From NCBI GenBank assembly GCA_949283695.1, contig CASDTX010000063.1, positions 18,300 to 82,299 of the forward strand: DNA of 64,000 bases, in the 5' to 3' direction. Positions 33,121 through 42,167 of the stretch are shown piece by piece (the first letter of the stretch is position 1; each line of letters opens with the position of its first letter). Source of the DNA: an uncultured Eubacteriales bacterium (GTDB lineage: Bacteria; Bacillota; Clostridia; Lachnospirales; Lachnospiraceae). Both the position numbers and the translations under genes were made by a program. The notes beneath the pieces are model-generated. The model ran no database searches. It had not been told where the DNA came from and saw only the letters and a list, made by a program, of their open reading frames with translations.

Positions 33121-36100
33121 ATGTACAAGAAAGTTCCCACAGATATGAATTTTGTCGGCAGGGAAAAAGAAGTGGAAAAGTTCTGGGACGAGAACCACAT
33201 CTTCGAGAAGAGTATCGAAGAGCGCGAAGGATGTCCGGACTATATCTTCTACGATGGTCCGCCGACAGCGAACGGCAAACCGCATATCGGTCATGTGCTC
33301 ACACGTGTCATCAAGGATATGATCCCCAGATACCGTACTATGAAGGGCTATATGGTCCCGAGAAAAGCGGGATGGGATACCCATGGCCTCCCGGTCGAGC
33401 TGGAAGTAGAGAAAGCGCTGGGCCTGGATGGAAAGGATCAGATCGAAGAGTATGGTCTGGAGCCGTTTATTGACAAATGTAAAGAAAGCGTATGGAAATA
33501 TAAAGGGATGTGGGAGGATTTCTCCGGAACAGTCGGCTTCTGGGCTGATATGGAGAATCCTTATGTAACCTACCACAACAGCTTTATTGAGTCTGAGTGG
33601 TGGGCGCTGAAACAGATCTGGGATAAGGATCTGCTCTACAAAGGATTTAAGATCGTGCCCTACTGCCCGCGCTGCGGTACGCCTCTGTCTGCCCAGGAAG
33701 TTGCGCAGGGCTACAAGGATGTCAAAGAGCGCTCTGCGATTGTAAGGTTTAAGGTAAAGGATGAGGACGCATACATCCTTGCATGGACGACCACACCGTG
33801 GACCCTGCCGTCCAACCTGGCGCTCTGTATGCACCCGAAGGAGGACTATGCGAAGGTGAAAGCCGCGGACGGCAATGTTTACTACATGGCCTGCGCGCTG
33901 CTTGACACAGTGCTCGGGAAGCTGGCAGAAGAAGGGAAACCTGCATACGAAGTGCTTGAAGTTTATAAAGGAACAGAACTGGAAGGCAAGGAGTACGAGC
34001 CGCTGTTCCAGTGCGCGGCGGACGCTGCGGCGAAACAGAATAAGAAAGCGTTCTACGTGGTATGCGATGAGTATGTAACACTGACAGATGGTACCGGAGT
34101 GGTTCATATCGCGCCGGCATTCGGTGAGGACGACGCGAATGTGGGAAGAAAGTATGGTCTTCCGTTCGTGCAGCTCGTCGATGAGAAGGGAAATATGGCA
34201 GAGTCTACGCCGTTTGCGGGGCTGTTTGTCAAGAAGGCGGATCCGGAAGTGCTGAAGGATCTGGACGCGAGAGGACTGCTCTTCGACGCGCCGAAGTTCG
34301 AGCACAGCTATCCGCACTGCTGGAGATGCGATACACCGCTGATCTACTATGCGCGTGAGTCCTGGTTTATCAAGATGACGGCTGTCAGAGAGGACCTGAT
34401 TGCCAATAACAATACAATTAACTGGATCCCGGAGAGCATCGGCAAAGGCCGCTTCGGCGACTGGATCGAGAATGTGCAGGACTGGGGCATCAGCCGGAAC
34501 CGTTACTGGGGAACTCCGCTCAATATCTGGGAGTGTGAGTGCGGACACATGCACTCGATCGGCAGTATTGCAGAGCTTAAGGAAATGTCCGACAACTGCC
34601 CGGATGACATTGAACTGCACCGTCCGTATATTGACGCGGTTACCATCAAGTGTCCGAAATGCGGCAAAGAGATGCACAGAGTGCCGGAGGTAATTGACTG
34701 CTGGTTTGACAGTGGTTCGATGCCGTTCGCTCAGCATCACTATCCGTTCGAGAACAAAGAGCTCTTCGAGAAGCAGTTTCCGGCGGACTTTATCTCCGAG
34801 GCGGTGGACCAGACGAGAGGATGGTTCTACTCCCTGCTGGCGATCTCTACGCTGATCTTCAACAAGGCTCCGTATAAGAATGTTATCGTGCTGGGACACG
34901 TGCAGGACGAGAACGGCCAGAAGATGAGCAAATCCAAAGGAAATGCAGTCGATCCGTTCGATGCACTGGAGAAATACGGTGCGGACGCGATCCGCTGGTA
35001 CTTCTATATCAACAGTGCTCCGTGGCTGCCGAACCGGTTCCACGGCAAGGCGGTGACAGAGGGACAGAGAAAGTTCATGGGAACCCTGTGGAATACGTAT
35101 GCGTTCTTTGTTCTCTATGCGAATATTGACGAATTTGACGCCACAAAATATACCTTAGAGTACGACAAGCTTTCGGTAATGGATCGATGGCTGCTGTCCA
35201 AGATGAACACAATGGTAAAAGCTGTGGACGACAATCTCGACAATTACCGGATCCCGGAGGCAGCGCGCGCCCTTCAGGAGTTCGTGGATGATATGAGCAA
35301 CTGGTATGTAAGAAGAAGCCGCGAGCGTTTCTGGGCAAAGGGTATGGAGCAGGATAAGATCAATGCATACATGACCCTGTATACCGCACTTGTGACAGTA
35401 TCTAAGGCAGCGGCTCCGATGATTCCGTTCATGACAGAGGAGATCTATCAGAACCTTGTGCGCGGCATAGACAAAGACGCGCCGGAGAGCATCCATCTGT
35501 GTATGTTCCCGGAGGTGAACGAGGATCAGATCGATGCAGAGCTGGAGAAGAACATGGACAGCGTGCTGAAACTGGTCGTTATGGGACGTGCCTGCAGAAA
35601 TGCATCCAATATCAAGAACCGTCAGCCGATCGGCCAGATGTTCGTGAAAGCCGGCTTTACTCTGCCGGATTTCTATCAGGATATCGTCGCGGATGAGCTG
35701 AATGTGAAGAATGTGAAGTTTACGGACGACGTAAGAGACTTTACTTCATATACTTTTAAACCACAATTAAAGACAGTCGGCCCCAAATATGGTAAAATGT
35801 TAGGCGGGATCAAGGCAGCTCTTGACGGCCTGGACGGAAACGCGGCCATGGACGAGGTCAATCAAACCGGAGCACTCAAACTGGATGTGAACGGTCAGGA
35901 GATCACGCTCTTTAAAGAAGATCTGCTCATTGATACCGCTCAGATGGAGGGCTATGTCTCTGAGAATGATAACGGCATCACGGTTGTTCTGGATACGAAC
36001 CTGACGCCGGAGCTTCTCGAGGAAGGCTTTGTCCGCGAGATCATCAGCAAGGTTCAGACCATGAGAAAAGAAGCAGACTTCGAGGTGATGGACCGGATCT

Positions 36101-36276
36101 GCGTGACATACAGCGGAACAGAGAAGGCAGAGGCTGTCTTCGCAAAATACGCGGCACAGATCAGCGGCGAGGTGCTGGCTGATGAAGTTATAAAGGCAGA
36201 ACCGTGCGGTTATACAAAGGAATGGAAGATCAACGGCGAAGCAGTTATAATGGGTGTGGAGAAGAAAGGAAATTAA
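33121..36276 (+). CDS. ileS: Isoleucyl-tRNA synthetase
   Basis: A 1051-residue class I synthetase. GKPHIGHVLTR carries the HIGH motif at about residues 55-58. KMSKSKGNAVDP lies at about 600. Between them are an editing (CP1) domain (TTTPWTLPSNLAL) and Cys-rich knuckles (CPRCGTPLS; CPKCGKEMH). It attaches isoleucine to tRNA-Ile and clears misactivated valine. The length and the late anticodon-binding region match the longer, 'eukaryote-like' IleRS clade also found in many bacteria. That clade has been linked to mupirocin tolerance; this is known of the clade and is not shown here. Expression is governed by the T-box leader, and the glgP gene begins only 3 bp after the stop. Confidence 0.96.
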   Translation: MYKKVPTDMNFVGREKEVEKFWDENHIFEKSIEEREGCPDYIFYDGPPTANGKPHIGHVLTRVIKDMIPRYRTMKGYMVPRKAGWDTHGLPVELEVEKALGLDGKDQIEEYGLEPFIDKCKESVWKYKGMWEDFSGTVGFWADMENPYVTYHNSFIESEWWALKQIWDKDLLYKGFKIVPYCPRCGTPLSAQEVAQGYKDVKERSAIVRFKVKDEDAYILAWTTTPWTLPSNLALCMHPKEDYAKVKAADGNVYYMACALLDTVLGKLAEEGKPAYEVLEVYKGTELEGKEYEPLFQCAADAAAKQNKKAFYVVCDEYVTLTDGTGVVHIAPAFGEDDANVGRKYGLPFVQLVDEKGNMAESTPFAGLFVKKADPEVLKDLDARGLLFDAPKFEHSYPHCWRCDTPLIYYARESWFIKMTAVREDLIANNNTINWIPESIGKGRFGDWIENVQDWGISRNRYWGTPLNIWECECGHMHSIGSIAELKEMSDNCPDDIELHRPYIDAVTIKCPKCGKEMHRVPEVIDCWFDSGSMPFAQHHYPFENKELFEKQFPADFISEAVDQTRGWFYSLLAISTLIFNKAPYKNVIVLGHVQDENGQKMSKSKGNAVDPFDALEKYGADAIRWYFYINSAPWLPNRFHGKAVTEGQRKFMGTLWNTYAFFVLYANIDEFDATKYTLEYDKLSVMDRWLLSKMNTMVKAVDDNLDNYRIPEAARALQEFVDDMSNWYVRRSRERFWAKGMEQDKINAYMTLYTALVTVSKAAAPMIPFMTEEIYQNLVRGIDKDAPESIHLCMFPEVNEDQIDAELEKNMDSVLKLVVMGRACRNASNIKNRQPIGQMFVKAGFTLPDFYQDIVADELNVKNVKFTDDVRDFTSYTFKPQLKTVGPKYGKMLGGIKAALDGLDGNAAMDEVNQTGALKLDVNGQEITLFKEDLLIDTAQMEGYVSENDNGITVVLDTNLTPELLEEGFVREIISKVQTMRKEADFEVMDRICVTYSGTEKAEAVFAKYAAQISGEVLADEVIKAEPCGYTKEWKINGEAVIMGVEKKGN

Positions 36277-36279
36277 TAT

Positions 36280-38754
36280 ATGTTCAGCAAAAGATTTGAG
36301 AAAGAAACATTTAAGCAGACAGTAAAGGACAATATCAGGACTTTATACAGAAAAACAATCGACGAAGCCAGCCCGCAGCAGGTGTTTCAGGCGGTGTCCT
36401 ACGCGGTGAAGGACGTGATCTTTGACGACTGGTTCGCGACACAGAAGGCTTATGACGAGGCAGACGCCAAGACAGTATACTACATGTCCATGGAGTTCCT
36501 GATGGGACGTGCGCTGGGAAATAACCTGATCAATATGACCGCTTATAAGGACGTGAAGGAAGCCCTGGAGGAGATGGGAATTGACCTGAACGTTGTGGAG
36601 GATGAAGAGCCGGATGCAGCGCTCGGCAACGGAGGACTGGGCCGTCTGGCGGCGTGTTTCCTGGATTCCCTCGCGACACTGAATTATCCGGCGTACGGCT
36701 GCGGTATCCGCTACCGTTACGGAATGTTCAAGCAGAAGATTGTGGACGGCTACCAGAAGGAAGTTCCGGATGACTGGCTGAAGGAAGGCAACCCCTTCGA
36801 GCTGCGCAGAGAAGAGTATGCGAAAGAGGTCCGTTTCGGAGGAAATATCCGTTTCGAGCGGGATCCTGCAACCGGAAAGGACATCTTTATCCAGGAGAAT
36901 TATGAATCGGTTCTTGCGATCCCGTATGATATGCCGATCGTAGGATACGGAAATCATGTGGTCAACACCCTCCGCGTGTGGGACGCAAAGGCGATCACGG
37001 ACTTCAAGCTGGATGAGTTTGACAGAGGAAACTACCACAAGGCGGTAGAGCAGGAGAACCTTGCGAAACTGATCGTAGATGTTCTCTATCCCAATGACAA
37101 CCACTATTCAGGCAAAGAGCTCCGTCTGAAACAGCAGTATTTCTTCATCTCTGCAAGTCTTCAGGCGCTGATCGCGAAATATAAAAAGAAACACAGCGAT
37201 GTCCGCAGACTTCACGAAAAAGTGGTCATCCAGATGAATGACACCCATCCCACAGTAGCGGTTCCGGAACTGATGCGTCTTCTGATTGACCAGGAAGGCC
37301 TGACCTGGGAGGAAGCATGGGATGTAACGACGAAGACCTGTGCGTACACGAATCACACAATTATGGCAGAAGCTCTCGAGAAATGGCCGATCGACCTGTT
37401 CTCACGCCTGCTTCCGCGTATTTACCAGATCGTGCAGGAGATTGACCGCCGGTTCCTGATCAAAGTCCGCGAGATGTATCCGGGCAATGAGCACAAAGTG
37501 AAGAAGATGGCGATTCTTATGGACGGCCAGGTGCGCATGGCGAACATGGCGATTGTTGCCGGCTTCTCTGTAAACGGTGTTGCAAGACTCCATACAGATA
37601 TCCTTAAGACTCAGCAGCTGAGAGACTTCTACGAGATGATGCCGGAGAAGTTCAATAATAAGACGAACGGAATCACGCAGAGAAGGTTCCTTGCACACGG
37701 CAATCCGCTGCTCTCCGACTGGATCACAGACAAGATCGGCGACGGCTGGATCACAGATCTGTCCCAGATCGCGAAACTGAAACCTTATGTGGAGGACGAG
37801 AACGCAAGACGCGAGTTCATGCAGATCAAGTATCAGAATAAGATCCGACTTGCCAAATATATCAAGGAGCACAACGGCATTGACGTGGATCCGAGATCCA
37901 TCTTCGATGTACAGGTAAAACGTCTCCATGAGTACAAGCGTCAGTTCCTGAACATCCTGCATATTATGTATCTGTACAACCAGATTAAGGAACACCCGGA
38001 GATCTCTTTCTACCCGAGAACCTTCATCTTCGGAGCGAAAGCAGCGGCAGGTTATTTAAGAGCAAAGGAGACGATCAAGCTGATCAACTCCGTTGCAGAT
38101 GTTGTGAACAATGACCGCAGCATTAACGGCAAGCTGAAAGTCGTATTTATCGAAGACTACCGCGTATCCAACGCAGAGATTATCTTTGCGGCGGCGGATG
38201 TCAGCGAGCAGATCTCCACGGCATCCAAGGAAGCATCCGGTACAGGAAATATGAAGTTCATGCTGAACGGCGCTCCCACACTGGGAACCATGGACGGTGC
38301 GAACGTCGAGATCGTTCAGGAAGTCGGCGCTGAGAATGCGTTTATCTTCGGTCTCAGCTCAGAAGAGGTCATTAACTACGAGAACCACGGCGGCTACCAT
38401 CCACAGGACATCTACTTCAATGACTGGGAGCTGAAGCGGGTGGTTGATCAGCTGATGGACGGCACGTATTCACACGGCGATCATAATATGTACAGAAACC
38501 TTTATAACTCTCTGCTGAATACCCAGAGCACAGACCGGCCGGATATGTATTTCATCCTGAAAGATTTCCGCTCCTATGCAGATGCGCAGAGAAGAGTAGA
38601 GGAAGCGTACAGAGACCAGCAGAGATGGTCACGCATGGCAATGCTGCAGACTGCATGCAGCGGCAAATTCTCATCAGACAGAACAATTGAGGAGTATGTA
38701 GAGGACATCTGGCATCTGGATAAAGTAGAAGTTCCGTCCGGACAGGAAGAATAG
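36280..38754 (+). CDS. glgP: Glycogen/starch/alpha-glucan phosphorylase
   Basis: An 824-residue GT35 phosphorylase. Conserved blocks include NGGLGRLAACFLDS near the N-terminus and the PLP-binding EASGTGNMKFMLNGA at about 650-665. It releases glucose-1-phosphate from storage or dietary alpha-glucans in the cytoplasm. The gene starts 3 bp after ileS, so it may be co-transcribed under T-box control, an unusual pairing. The ATG is preceded by AAAGGAAATTAAT, a modest ribosome-binding site. Confidence 0.95.
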   Translation: MFSKRFEKETFKQTVKDNIRTLYRKTIDEASPQQVFQAVSYAVKDVIFDDWFATQKAYDEADAKTVYYMSMEFLMGRALGNNLINMTAYKDVKEALEEMGIDLNVVEDEEPDAALGNGGLGRLAACFLDSLATLNYPAYGCGIRYRYGMFKQKIVDGYQKEVPDDWLKEGNPFELRREEYAKEVRFGGNIRFERDPATGKDIFIQENYESVLAIPYDMPIVGYGNHVVNTLRVWDAKAITDFKLDEFDRGNYHKAVEQENLAKLIVDVLYPNDNHYSGKELRLKQQYFFISASLQALIAKYKKKHSDVRRLHEKVVIQMNDTHPTVAVPELMRLLIDQEGLTWEEAWDVTTKTCAYTNHTIMAEALEKWPIDLFSRLLPRIYQIVQEIDRRFLIKVREMYPGNEHKVKKMAILMDGQVRMANMAIVAGFSVNGVARLHTDILKTQQLRDFYEMMPEKFNNKTNGITQRRFLAHGNPLLSDWITDKIGDGWITDLSQIAKLKPYVEDENARREFMQIKYQNKIRLAKYIKEHNGIDVDPRSIFDVQVKRLHEYKRQFLNILHIMYLYNQIKEHPEISFYPRTFIFGAKAAAGYLRAKETIKLINSVADVVNNDRSINGKLKVVFIEDYRVSNAEIIFAAADVSEQISTASKEASGTGNMKFMLNGAPTLGTMDGANVEIVQEVGAENAFIFGLSSEEVINYENHGGYHPQDIYFNDWELKRVVDQLMDGTYSHGDHNMYRNLYNSLLNTQSTDRPDMYFILKDFRSYADAQRRVEEAYRDQQRWSRMAMLQTACSGKFSSDRTIEEYVEDIWHLDKVEVPSGQEE

Positions 38755-38766
38755 GAGGCATGATAG

Positions 38767-39639
38767 ATGGACTTTGGTTACGATTATGGATATCAGTACG
38801 AAGTTCCTATGACATATCACAGCGGCATAAGTGATTCGGTCGCGGCGGCGATTCTGTCGATTTATCTGATCGTACTGACGGTAGTTTTGATCTTTACACT
38901 GACAAGTTATATTTTTCATTCCATCGGTCTGTACACCATCGGGAAACGGCTTGGGAAAGAGCATCCGTGGCTGGCATTCATCCCCTTTGCCCGAGATTAT
39001 TTCCACGGGGAACTGGCCGGAGAGATCGTTTTGAAAAACCGGTCCATTAAGAATCCGGGGATCTGGAAGCTGGTGCTGCCGATCGCATTTAACGTGGTAA
39101 CAGGGATCTTTGTCGGAATCGTGGTCCTTGCGGCTGTGCTCGGAATCCTCGGCGGAGGATTCGGAGTCGGCATACTGACGATCGTGATGCTGTATGCCCT
39201 GCTCCTGATTCTGATCATTGTATATAATGCAGCATTTATGACATTCCGGATCTTCATTAATCTGCAGATCTATGAGAGATTTACGACCCATAACATGGGG
39301 CTCGTACATGCGGTCCTGTCAGTGCTGCTTCCGCTGTACGAAGCGATCTGCCTGTTTATCATGAGAAATCGTGACTTTATCCCGGGCAGGGAGCCGAAGC
39401 TCGGACCGCCGCCGGTGATGCCGGTGTATCCGGGCGGCCCGGTTCTGCCGCAGGTTCCCCCTGCGGAGCCGCCGATCCCGTCAGCGGAGCCGGAGCATGG
39501 ACCAGCAGCGGAGCCGCCGGCACCCGGCACCGGACAGGAGACACCTGTGCCGGCTGCAGAGGAAAGACCGGTTCCTCCTGCGGAGCCGCATCCGGCGGAA
39601 GTTCCGGAAGAGGAGAAGCATCCTGAGACAATAGAATGA
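38767..39639 (+). CDS. Membrane protein with proline-rich C-terminal tail
   Basis: A 290-residue protein of unknown function. A short Tyr-rich start precedes about five hydrophobic segments (near 25-60, 95-130, 135-165 and 175-200). The KRLGKEHPWLAFIPFARDYF segment is of a kind common in uncharacterised Clostridia membrane proteins. From about residue 215 the chain is almost wholly Pro/Ala/Glu with repeated PPAEP units, likely a flexible tail on one side of the membrane. It begins 12 bp after glgP and ends before a hairpin that precedes spoIID. No function can be assigned. Confidence 0.7.
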   Translation: MDFGYDYGYQYEVPMTYHSGISDSVAAAILSIYLIVLTVVLIFTLTSYIFHSIGLYTIGKRLGKEHPWLAFIPFARDYFHGELAGEIVLKNRSIKNPGIWKLVLPIAFNVVTGIFVGIVVLAAVLGILGGGFGVGILTIVMLYALLLILIIVYNAAFMTFRIFINLQIYERFTTHNMGLVHAVLSVLLPLYEAICLFIMRNRDFIPGREPKLGPPPVMPVYPGGPVLPQVPPAEPPIPSAEPEHGPAAEPPAPGTGQETPVPAAEERPVPPAEPHPAEVPEEEKHPETIE

Positions 39640-39673
39640 CGGACAGAACCTGCCATACAGGTCTGAAAAGAGG

Positions 39674-39707
39674 CAGCCCTTCATATACTGAGTGATATGG
39701 AGGGCTG
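39674..39707 (+). promoter_or_regulatory. Hairpin enclosing the spoIID ribosome-binding site
   Basis: CAGCCCT-CATAT pairs with ATATG-AGGGCTG, followed by TTTGTT. The right arm contains GGAGG (39699-39703), the only Shine-Dalgarno for ATG 39714. CATATACT at 39682-39689, in the left arm and loop, matches the sigmaE -10 consensus CATAnAnT, though a -35 at proper spacing is weak. Confidence 0.6.
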
Positions 39708-39713
39708 TTTGTT

Positions 39714-40733
39714 ATGAAGCGATACAGGATCGAGCAGAAGTTTAAGACGCTGGCGGCTTTTCTTGTGATTCTCATCCTCCTTCCGTATATTATCTCCGTA
39801 TTTGTAAATGGTGTAAATATAGCAGCAGAAGATGGCGGAGGAGCCTTTTATGTCAGGGTACGTGTCCCTGATACAGAAGAGGCAGACGGGATCGCGGAGG
39901 TGGACTGGACAGAATATCTGGCAGGGATTCTGGCGCGGGACGTGCCTGAGGATACTGCGCCGGAAGCGATGAAGGCCCAGGCAGTTGTGATCCGTACCCA
40001 GATCTACCGGGAGCTGGAGCAGTCCCAGGACAAGATACTGACGGAGACCTGGCTGTCCCGGGCGCAGCTGCAGAAACAGTGGGGACAGGGGGAGTTTCAG
40101 GCCAATTATCAGAAATACACAGACGCAGTGGAGCAGACGGATGATACTGTGCTGGTCTATGGCGAGAGCTATGCCTGGACTCCGTTTCATCAGTCCAGTA
40201 TCGGGAAGACCCGAAGCGCGGCCGAGGTGCTGGGGACCGAAGAATACCCCTACATCGCGGTGAGAGAATGTCCGCTGGACAAGGAAGCAGACGAGGAGAT
40301 CCAGACAGCGGCATTCACCTGCAGACAGATCCAGGAGCTGTGCCGGGAGTTTCTCGTGGCGGCAGCGGACGGGGAGCAGGCTGAGCAAGGGTATTCGTTT
40401 GAGGATTTTGAGATCCTGTCTGCTGACTCTGCGGGGTATGTGAAAGAACTTCGGATCGGAGAGACCGTGTGCACGGGGGATTTATTCCGGGACGCGCTGT
40501 CTCTGCCCTCCAGTGCGTTTTCGTTTGCTGAGGAGGACAGCAGTGAAGAAGAGGGAGCCGGGCAGGAGACCGTGATCAAGATTACTACCACAGGGAAAGG
40601 GCACGGACTGGGGATGAGCCTGTGGACGGCAGAGCAGATGGCAGAGGAGGGAAAGACCTGCGACGAGATCCTGGCCTTTTTTTACGAGGGGACCCAGCTC
40701 CGCACGGATATGCCGGAGACAGATCTGTTCTGA
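39714..40733 (+). CDS. spoIID: Stage II sporulation protein D (SpoIID/LytB domain)
   Basis: A 339-residue protein with an N-terminal membrane anchor (about residues 13-35) and a SpoIID domain: TEYLAGILARDVPEDTAPEAMKAQAVVIRT carries the catalytic Glu region, and HGLGMSLWTAEQMAEEGKTC is the C-terminal block. SpoIID is a lytic transglycosylase that works with SpoIIM/SpoIIP to drive engulfment of the forespore. The spoIIQ gene follows 71 bp downstream. Its presence marks the host as an endospore former. Confidence 0.9.
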   Translation: MKRYRIEQKFKTLAAFLVILILLPYIISVFVNGVNIAAEDGGGAFYVRVRVPDTEEADGIAEVDWTEYLAGILARDVPEDTAPEAMKAQAVVIRTQIYRELEQSQDKILTETWLSRAQLQKQWGQGEFQANYQKYTDAVEQTDDTVLVYGESYAWTPFHQSSIGKTRSAAEVLGTEEYPYIAVRECPLDKEADEEIQTAAFTCRQIQELCREFLVAAADGEQAEQGYSFEDFEILSADSAGYVKELRIGETVCTGDLFRDALSLPSSAFSFAEEDSSEEEGAGQETVIKITTTGKGHGLGMSLWTAEQMAEEGKTCDEILAFFYEGTQLRTDMPETDLF

Positions 40734-40756
40734 ACAACAAATCTTTCCTGCTTACA

Positions 40757-40786
40757 GAATAATACATTCACTTTCTGGCAAAAATA
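40757..40786 (+). promoter_or_regulatory. Probable sigmaF promoter of spoIIQ
   Basis: GAATA (40757-40761), a 15-nt spacer and GGCAAAAATA (40777-40786) fit the sigmaF pattern GyATA-N15/16-GGnnAnAnTw with one -35 mismatch. spoIIQ is a classic sigmaF gene. Confidence 0.55.
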
Positions 40787-40804
40787 CAGTCAGAGGTGAT
40801 GATA

Positions 40805-41611
40805 ATGAATAACAAAGAAAAACCGTCCTTTTTAAAAGGAAAAGGTGCTGCGGTCAGCGTGGTGATCTGCTTCGTGGCGGTAATAGGACTGGTAGGCGCT
40901 TATACCTTCAACAATTACCGGAAGAATATCGAAGAGCAGACAGCGAGAGCTGAGGAGCAGACAGAACAGCTTACAGAAGAGAATACAGAAGAGACGACAG
41001 CGGATGACATCCTGCTTCCGGAGGCGGATGATCCGTCAGACACCGATGACGATGCATCCGGTTCTCTTTCTGATGACAGTGACGAAACCGCGCAGGGACA
41101 GGCTTCAGATGACGGCAGTTCGGCCGACGGACAGGACAGCGGGGCGGAGAATCCCGGAGACGCGGCAATGTCAGGGGCAGATACATTAGACGTATGGTTT
41201 AGTGAGGACAGCGTACTCGCATGGCCGGCCAGCGGCGCGGTGATCATGGGATACAGCATGGATCAGACCGTATTCTTCCAGACATTGGAGCAGTATCAGT
41301 ATAATCCGGCGATGATCATCGCAGGAGAAGTGGGAGAGACGATCGGCGCTTCCGCAGCCGGAATCGTCACAAAGATCGATGAGACGGCGCAGACAGGGAC
41401 TACCGTGACCCTGGATATGGGAAATGGTTATTCTGCCGTCTACGGACAGCTCACAGATGTGCCGGTTTCTGTCGGTGATTATGTAAATACGGGTGATATG
41501 TTAGGAAACTTGAACGAACCTACGAAATATTACAGCGTCGAAGGACCGAATCTCTATTTCGAGGTCCTCAAAGACGGAGATCCTGTAGACCCTATGAATT
41601 TCATGGAGTAA
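40805..41611 (+). CDS. spoIIQ: SpoIIQ-like M23 (LytM) domain protein with lost metal ligands
   Basis: About 268 residues from ATG 40805 (AGGTGAT upstream; GTG 40796 and ATG 40799 are alternatives). A single N-terminal membrane helix (GAAVSVVICFVAVIGLVGAY) precedes a long acidic Ser/Asp/Glu linker and a LytM fold in the last ~110 residues (WPASGAVIMGYSMDQTVFF, YGQLTDVPVSVGDYV, GPNLYFEVL). SpoIIQ joins mother-cell SpoIIIAH to build the engulfment channel. The HxxxD and HxH zinc ligands of active M23 peptidases are replaced; NLY stands at the HxH site. It is probably structural only. Confidence 0.82.
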   Translation: MNNKEKPSFLKGKGAAVSVVICFVAVIGLVGAYTFNNYRKNIEEQTARAEEQTEQLTEENTEETTADDILLPEADDPSDTDDDASGSLSDDSDETAQGQASDDGSSADGQDSGAENPGDAAMSGADTLDVWFSEDSVLAWPASGAVIMGYSMDQTVFFQTLEQYQYNPAMIIAGEVGETIGASAAGIVTKIDETAQTGTTVTLDMGNGYSAVYGQLTDVPVSVGDYVNTGDMLGNLNEPTKYYSVEGPNLYFEVLKDGDPVDPMNFME

Positions 41612-41784
41612 TCTTTCATGGAGTAACCGGGAAGGAGACGAAACAGATGGAACAGACGGAAGGGGGAGCCCGGTGCATTCTCCGGCTGCCTGTTCCTTTT
41701 CTGTTGAGAAATCTGCGGGGATCGGTTAAGATATACCTGTGCCGTTCTGCCCCCGGGCATGGCGGCGCAGCCGCGGTTCGCACG

Positions 41785-41816
41785 CCAGTGCGGCTTTGCG
41801 AATGGCGCGGGCTGAA
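41785..41816 (+). repeat. Dispersed intergenic repeat, copy 2
   Basis: CAGTGCGGCTTTGCGAATGG followed by CGCGGGCTGAAC, matching copies at 15149-15184 (opposite strand) and 61597-61629. It lies in the 239-bp noncoding stretch between spoIIQ and the GIY-YIG gene, where I see nothing else. Confidence 0.7.
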
Positions 41817-41850
41817 CGGGTACCATTTTGACGGCAGGATGGAGAGCGAG

Positions 41851-42096
41851 ATGAACTATACATACATTGTACGCTGCAGTGACGGAACATTGTATACCGG
41901 ATGGACCAACAATCTGGAAAAGCGGATCAAAGACCATAATTCTGGAAAAGGAGCGAAATATACCAAATCCCGGAGGCCGGTTGTGCTGGCTTATTATGAG
42001 GAGTTTGAGACCCGGGAGGAGGCCATGCGCCGGGAGTGGGAAGTGAAGCGGCTGACCAGAGCACAGAAATTAAGGATGATCAAGGCAGACAGCTGA
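41851..42096 (+). CDS. GIY-YIG domain protein (UPF0213/YhbQ-like)
   Basis: An 81-residue protein from ATG 41851 (GGAGAG upstream). The in-frame start at 41647 would translate the dispersed repeat and lacks family similarity, so it is rejected. The GIY-YIG signature appears as YTYIVRCSDGTLYTGWTNNL, followed by the Arg in EKRIKDHN and the Glu in the RREWEVKRLTRAQK block. These small stand-alone GIY-YIG proteins are predicted nucleases, with roles suggested in DNA repair or processing. The last codons lie in a 22-bp stem that forms the terminator. Confidence 0.9.
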   Translation: MNYTYIVRCSDGTLYTGWTNNLEKRIKDHNSGKGAKYTKSRRPVVLAYYEEFETREEAMRREWEVKRLTRAQKLRMIKADS

Positions 42097-42125
42097 AGAG
42101 CGGCTGCTTTGATCATCCTTAATTT
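42067..42125. terminator. Long-stem bidirectional terminator overlapping the GIY-YIG gene end
   Basis: 42067-42088 pairs with 42104-42125 over 22 bp with one G-T pair and a 15-nt loop. The stem begins inside the coding sequence and lies between convergent genes; the arm ends give A/T runs on both strands. Confidence 0.8.
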
Positions 42126-42167
42126 ATAGAAGATTCTTTCGTTCTGTCCCTTTCCTTCCGCGGATCA

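Noticed and set aside
32950-35043. 697-codon antisense frame opposite ileS
   Set aside because: It runs through the T-box terminator and the ileS coding sequence, with no recognisable motifs.
41647-41850. 204-bp extension of the GIY-YIG gene
   Set aside because: The translated segment crosses the dispersed repeat and has no similarity to the family; ATG 41851 has a ribosome-binding site and begins directly with the domain.
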